DNA from: Himantopus leucocephalus
Taxonomy: Eukaryota > Chordata > Aves > Charadriiformes > Recurvirostridae
Direction: 5' to 3'
Length of the DNA stretch: 64,000 bases
NCBI GenBank assembly: GCA_003993805.1
Contig: RSEF01000001.1
Span: 211,200,863 to 211,264,862 of the forward strand
Shown here: one piece after another, positions 60,257-64,000 of the stretch
How positions within the stretch are numbered: position 1 is the first letter of the stretch
How the letters are laid out: every line of letters begins with the position of its first letter
Translations under genes and position numbers: made by a program
The notes under the pieces: model-generated
What the model was told of the DNA's origin: nothing
Seen by the model: the letters and a program-made list of their open reading frames with translations, nothing else
Database searches by the model: none

Positions 60257-63200
60257 ACTTTGTAGCCAGATGGCCAATGACCCTCTGAGAAACCCTGTCC
60301 CTTCCACTGAAGCCTCATCTGGGTGGGTTATATTGGCAGGAAGCCCACAGCAAATCATTCCAGGGTGAAATTTTGGAAATCACTACAGAGAAGTGGCATT
60401 TTCCATTGGTCTTCAGAAGAGATTTCTGTTATTGCAGTGAGACCTCATCCCAGACACCCTCCACCCCTCATTCTCAAAGGTTGGGGTAGCTCATGTGCTG
60501 TCTTGGAGGCCAGATGTGTTGCACAGGGCAATTCTTGGGGAGATGCAACCACCAGCTGTGGATCTGCAGGTTGGGAGCACTCTACCAGGGTGAGGAGGTT
60601 ACTGTCAGCTGAGGCAGCTCTACACACAAGCAATTCCCTTGGCATTGAGCAGCCCAGACAGGAACAGAGAGAAAAAGTCTTGCACATAAATCTGGAGCAA
60701 ATCATCCCCAGGCAGCTCCCACCAGCACGGCAGTTACAATGAGAGAGACTTGCTCAGGTCTCCTTCAGGTAGGGGTAGACATGCTCCTCCTGAAACAGGC
60801 TCATACTGCTTGTAGGGACTTCATCACATGTTCACAGCGGGTCTTAAATTACCTTGCCAGAGGTAAAACTACCTGGGTGTCTGAAGCCCTTGGGAAAATA
60901 CTACCTTTGGCCTTTCTGTCTTAATTTCCTCTCTCTGGGTGCTTCAGATAACCACGCTTATCTGCCTTTGCCAAACACGTTGAGATTTGCAGAAGAGAAG
61001 CACTGGGTACGTGACTAACGTCGGCATCATCCCCATCATCCCTTTGCTGAACCCCATCAGGCTCAGGTTGCTAAGAGTCAACTTTGCACCATTTTAACTA
61101 CCTACGCAGGGAAGGGTCGTGGCTGTTGTGGTCTCCCTAAGCTGCAGAGGTGCCACCAAAAAAACTTATTCAGGCGATTCAAGCCCTCCAGCAAAGAAAA
61201 GTCCAGGCTACCCACAGAAATGGGTATGAACCGAGTACAGAAGGCAGGACAGGGAGAAGTTAATATTTCACAGGCATGATCTACAGCCATGAAATGTGAT
61301 CATGGCTGGGAAATGTGGGTTTATATTTTTTTCTAAATTAAAATAAAAACAAGGCCAGAGCTCCAGCAAAATATGGAACCAGGGAGTTCTGTTTTAGCTT
61401 TGCAGCAAAGTTCGTCTTTAATACTAATTAAATCTTTTGCTGTTGAACAAGAAAAAGTATCAGCTAAGAGACTGTCTCTGCCTCCAGAGCGTTTGATGTG
61501 GTTAATTTCTGGAAAGGAGAATTTGGGACTCGGATTTTGCAGTGCTTCACTTCACTATCCTGGCCTGAAATAAATATGAAACCCCATGCCAAGAAGTAAC
61601 AACAAGAAAAATATTTTTTGTGGGTTTGTGCCGCAAAGCTGAGATGGCGATTGATTGAACCATTGATTAGAGGCAGGTGATGAGTCTCCCGGGCGCAGGG
61701 CTGGCGCAGGGCACAGCCACCATGGAGGACAGGGGAATGAGTGTTGCCCTCGTTACCTTACAGCAGATAGCATCCAGAAAGAGGTACAAAGGTGCTGCTA
61801 CTGACAGAGTGCTTTTGCAATACGCCTGATTAAATAAAATCCCTTATTGGATGCAGTTGTCAGTTTACTTCAACTAAGATGGAAACTGGAGAAAGGACAA
61901 AATTCAGAATGAGAAGGAGTTAATGCATTTAAAGGGCTAAAACCTGCACCACTGGGATAAAAGCAAACTTAGTCAGTGACTTCATTGCAACTCAGCAGTA
62001 AATCCAGAGTCACTATTTTCTGTGGAGTGCAGATGTCTGAATACCATCCCTGGATGGGAATAAAAGGAAATGCTGTTTACTGTGAACAAAATGCATTATG
62101 AACAAACTCTGACACACCCTAAACCAACTTTCTTTTGAAAGCAAGAGAGGGTTTCATTAAAAGCAAAATTTGTGAAAAGAGATTTAGAGGATATGTGGGA
62201 ACTTGCTTGAATGATTAAAAATTAATTATAGCAAGGGGGAGGATGTAGAAACACGTTATGTTAGGATGCCACTGTATGGCCCAGGCAAATCTGTTTCTGA
62301 GATTGTAAATTCAGCCCCTTTTCTCTGCTTTCCTCCCTTATATCTGATTCTCCACTGGGCTTGCTGGACACTGGAACAGATGCATCTTACAGGTTTGAAA
62401 AGCAAAGATGATTCAGTGGTGCAATGCTCCCGGTTAAAGCCCTATCTCCTTGTCCCCCAACTCATTCGCACTGTCACAGAGTGAAATGCTGAGCTTGCTG
62501 CACGTAAGAGGAGGGATAAAGCTCCCGTTGATTTCTTGAAGCTTCTCAGGTTAGAAAAGACCTTAACACTTGACAAGTCTGCAGCCTCACAGATGTCAAG
62601 CAAAGCCACCAAGGAGATGGTAGAAGCATTGCAGAAATGGGCTGCTGGTGTCAGAGGCCCAGGACAGGCCATGGACCTCTGCTCCCACCTATGTGCTCCG
62701 TGCTTCTGCCTGCAAGTGGTCTTTGTCTGGATGCCCATTCCCCACCTTCTCTGGAGGTGGAAAGAGCTGGGGGCAGCCCTGTTCATCCTTCTGTGGGACA
62801 GTGCTCTTGGCAAAACTGCTTGTGAGGTGCCACGAGACCTGGCCCTGCCACGGCAGCATGAGGAGCGTCCCTGAGCGGACATAGCCAACCACCAGCTGTT
62901 TGCACCTCCCCTTGGGCTTCCCTTTAATTTTGGGCTGCTGGTGTTTTGGTTTGCTCTTCTTCAGGGAAGCTGTATAAAATTGTGGAACAAAGAGGAAGCA
63001 CGGCTGCTAGGCTTGGTAGCTTGTATGAGAAATGTCCTTCAGTGGTCTCCCCAAACATCCATACCATGAGCAGTAGAAGGGAAGCAGTTCAGCAAGAGAA
63101 GCACTGGAGAATGGTGTCCAGGCTGAGCTGGAGCTGTTGACACTGTCCTTGCTCTTTTAACTCCCTACATGTGGCTGGTGAAAATGCCCAAGTCTGGTCA

Positions 63201-64000
63201 CCCCATGCCTGCTGATGCCGGTGGCTGTGGCAGATGTGCAACACTTTGGAAATGAGATCAGAAGGCAGGAGCGAGTGGTGGCTAAGAGCAACTCCGCTCT
63301 CCCCACCATCCTTTCTTTTTTTCCATTCATTTGTTTTACATTCTTTTTTTTTTTCTTGGTCACGTACAAATGTTTGTCCCATACAAGTCCAGGACACCTT
63401 CCTTGACCTTACAGTTCCCAGAGGGAAAGACAATAAAAAACACTGAAAGCTAAAAATTGGTTTGATTCAAGCCCCTGACTTCCAATTACCTGAGAACAAG
63501 GATCTGCTTTGTTGGTTGTGTATGTTTCAGTGTGCTTACACCATTTTATCTTGCCCAGAGAGCTAGTCAGACATAAACCAGTGACGGAGAAGGACTTGGT
63601 TTTTGGCCCATCCTCCTCTGAGAGTCCCTTAGCTCTGTTAAAATACCATTTTCAAACAAGCTAGATATTTTCTGCTCTATCCTCTTCTATCTTATCTGGC
63701 CTTTATCATCCGCAATAACATTATTATCAGCCAGAGTGTTTGCAGCGATCACTGCAGTACATGTCTGAGGCTTAGCAGATGTAGAGTAGAGCTGCAAGAC
63801 TTTTCTCCTGCAATTCCTTTCCCATTAATTTCCAACTATTTTGTTTTCTCCAGCCCCAGAGCTGTTTATCCTTGCTGTGAGCTCCTCAGCGGGCTGATTC
63901 ACCCCTTGGGTTGCGCCAGCTCGTGTGAGGGAGCCCAGCGCTCGCCAGCTGGCAGCCCCTCCAGAAGCAGATGAGCTGGCCTGGAGAAGGACTGAGGTCA
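60257..64000. other. Intergenic, no gene seen
   Basis: No exon recognised. Open frames near 60323-60742 and 62442-62888 occur on both strands over the same bases and lack domains. GC content and CpG rise near the right edge (63880-64000), which may mean that a promoter or gene lies just beyond the window. Confidence 0.45.

Noticed and set aside
62442..62888. Open frames of 148 (minus) and 112 (plus) residues over the same bases
   Set aside because: Opposite-strand frames over a GC-rich patch, with neither showing a domain or splice support.

Overview
This window looks like a piece of a bird nuclear genome assembly. The clearest sign is a set of CR1 retrotransposon copies with the usual avian 3' end (a 'cccttccaacc' block followed by repeats of the type ATTCTATG). 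There are also two 100-base N gaps, several single-N scaffold joins, spliced rather than continuous coding sequence, and no bacterial-type operon structure.

Layout. (1) Positions 1-6770 hold the 3' end of one plus-strand gene: a long intron, a 102-bp internal coding exon (3324-3425), a 748-bp intron, and the terminal coding exon (4174-4263, stop TGA). A long AT-rich 3' UTR follows, with a proximal (4983) and a distal (6743) AATAAA signal. The 63-residue tail is a charged coiled coil ending in a short basic/serine-rich tip. I tentatively assign it to CEP112 (centrosomal protein of 112 kDa) from memory of the family; this is not confirmed. (2) From about 6.8 kb to 64 kb I find no convincing protein-coding gene. 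The open frames there are short, overlap each other on both strands, and are of chance length or derive from CR1. This desert holds young CR1 3' fragments (11.5, 25.1, 37.2, 38.6, 40.4 and 60.0 kb), an older CR1-like fragment (54.1 kb), a MIR-like remnant (46.7 kb), AT-rich and (TA)n/(CA)n simple repeats, and a few small CpG clusters (18.1, 29.8 and 47.5 kb). It also holds isolated sequences that resemble exons of non-coding or unrecognised transcripts (17.8 kb minus; 22.3 and 34.9 kb plus). Base composition by eye shifts from AT-rich on the left to more GC-rich on the right.

If the CEP112 assignment is right, the known amniote gene order would place AXIN2 downstream in the same direction, beyond the right edge of the window. 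The desert would then be the CEP112-AXIN2 intergenic interval, where Wnt-responsive enhancers could sit; an ideal TCF/LEF site is present at 41064-41073. That is inference.

The most unusual points are: four direct duplications, each joined by a single N and nearly identical, which look like unmerged haplotypes at scaffold joins rather than biology; a perfect 16-bp inverted repeat with a 7-nt loop at 59706-59744; and a consensus-perfect RFX X-box at 29560 about 200 bp from a CpG cluster. I see no undescribed gene system that I could defend.
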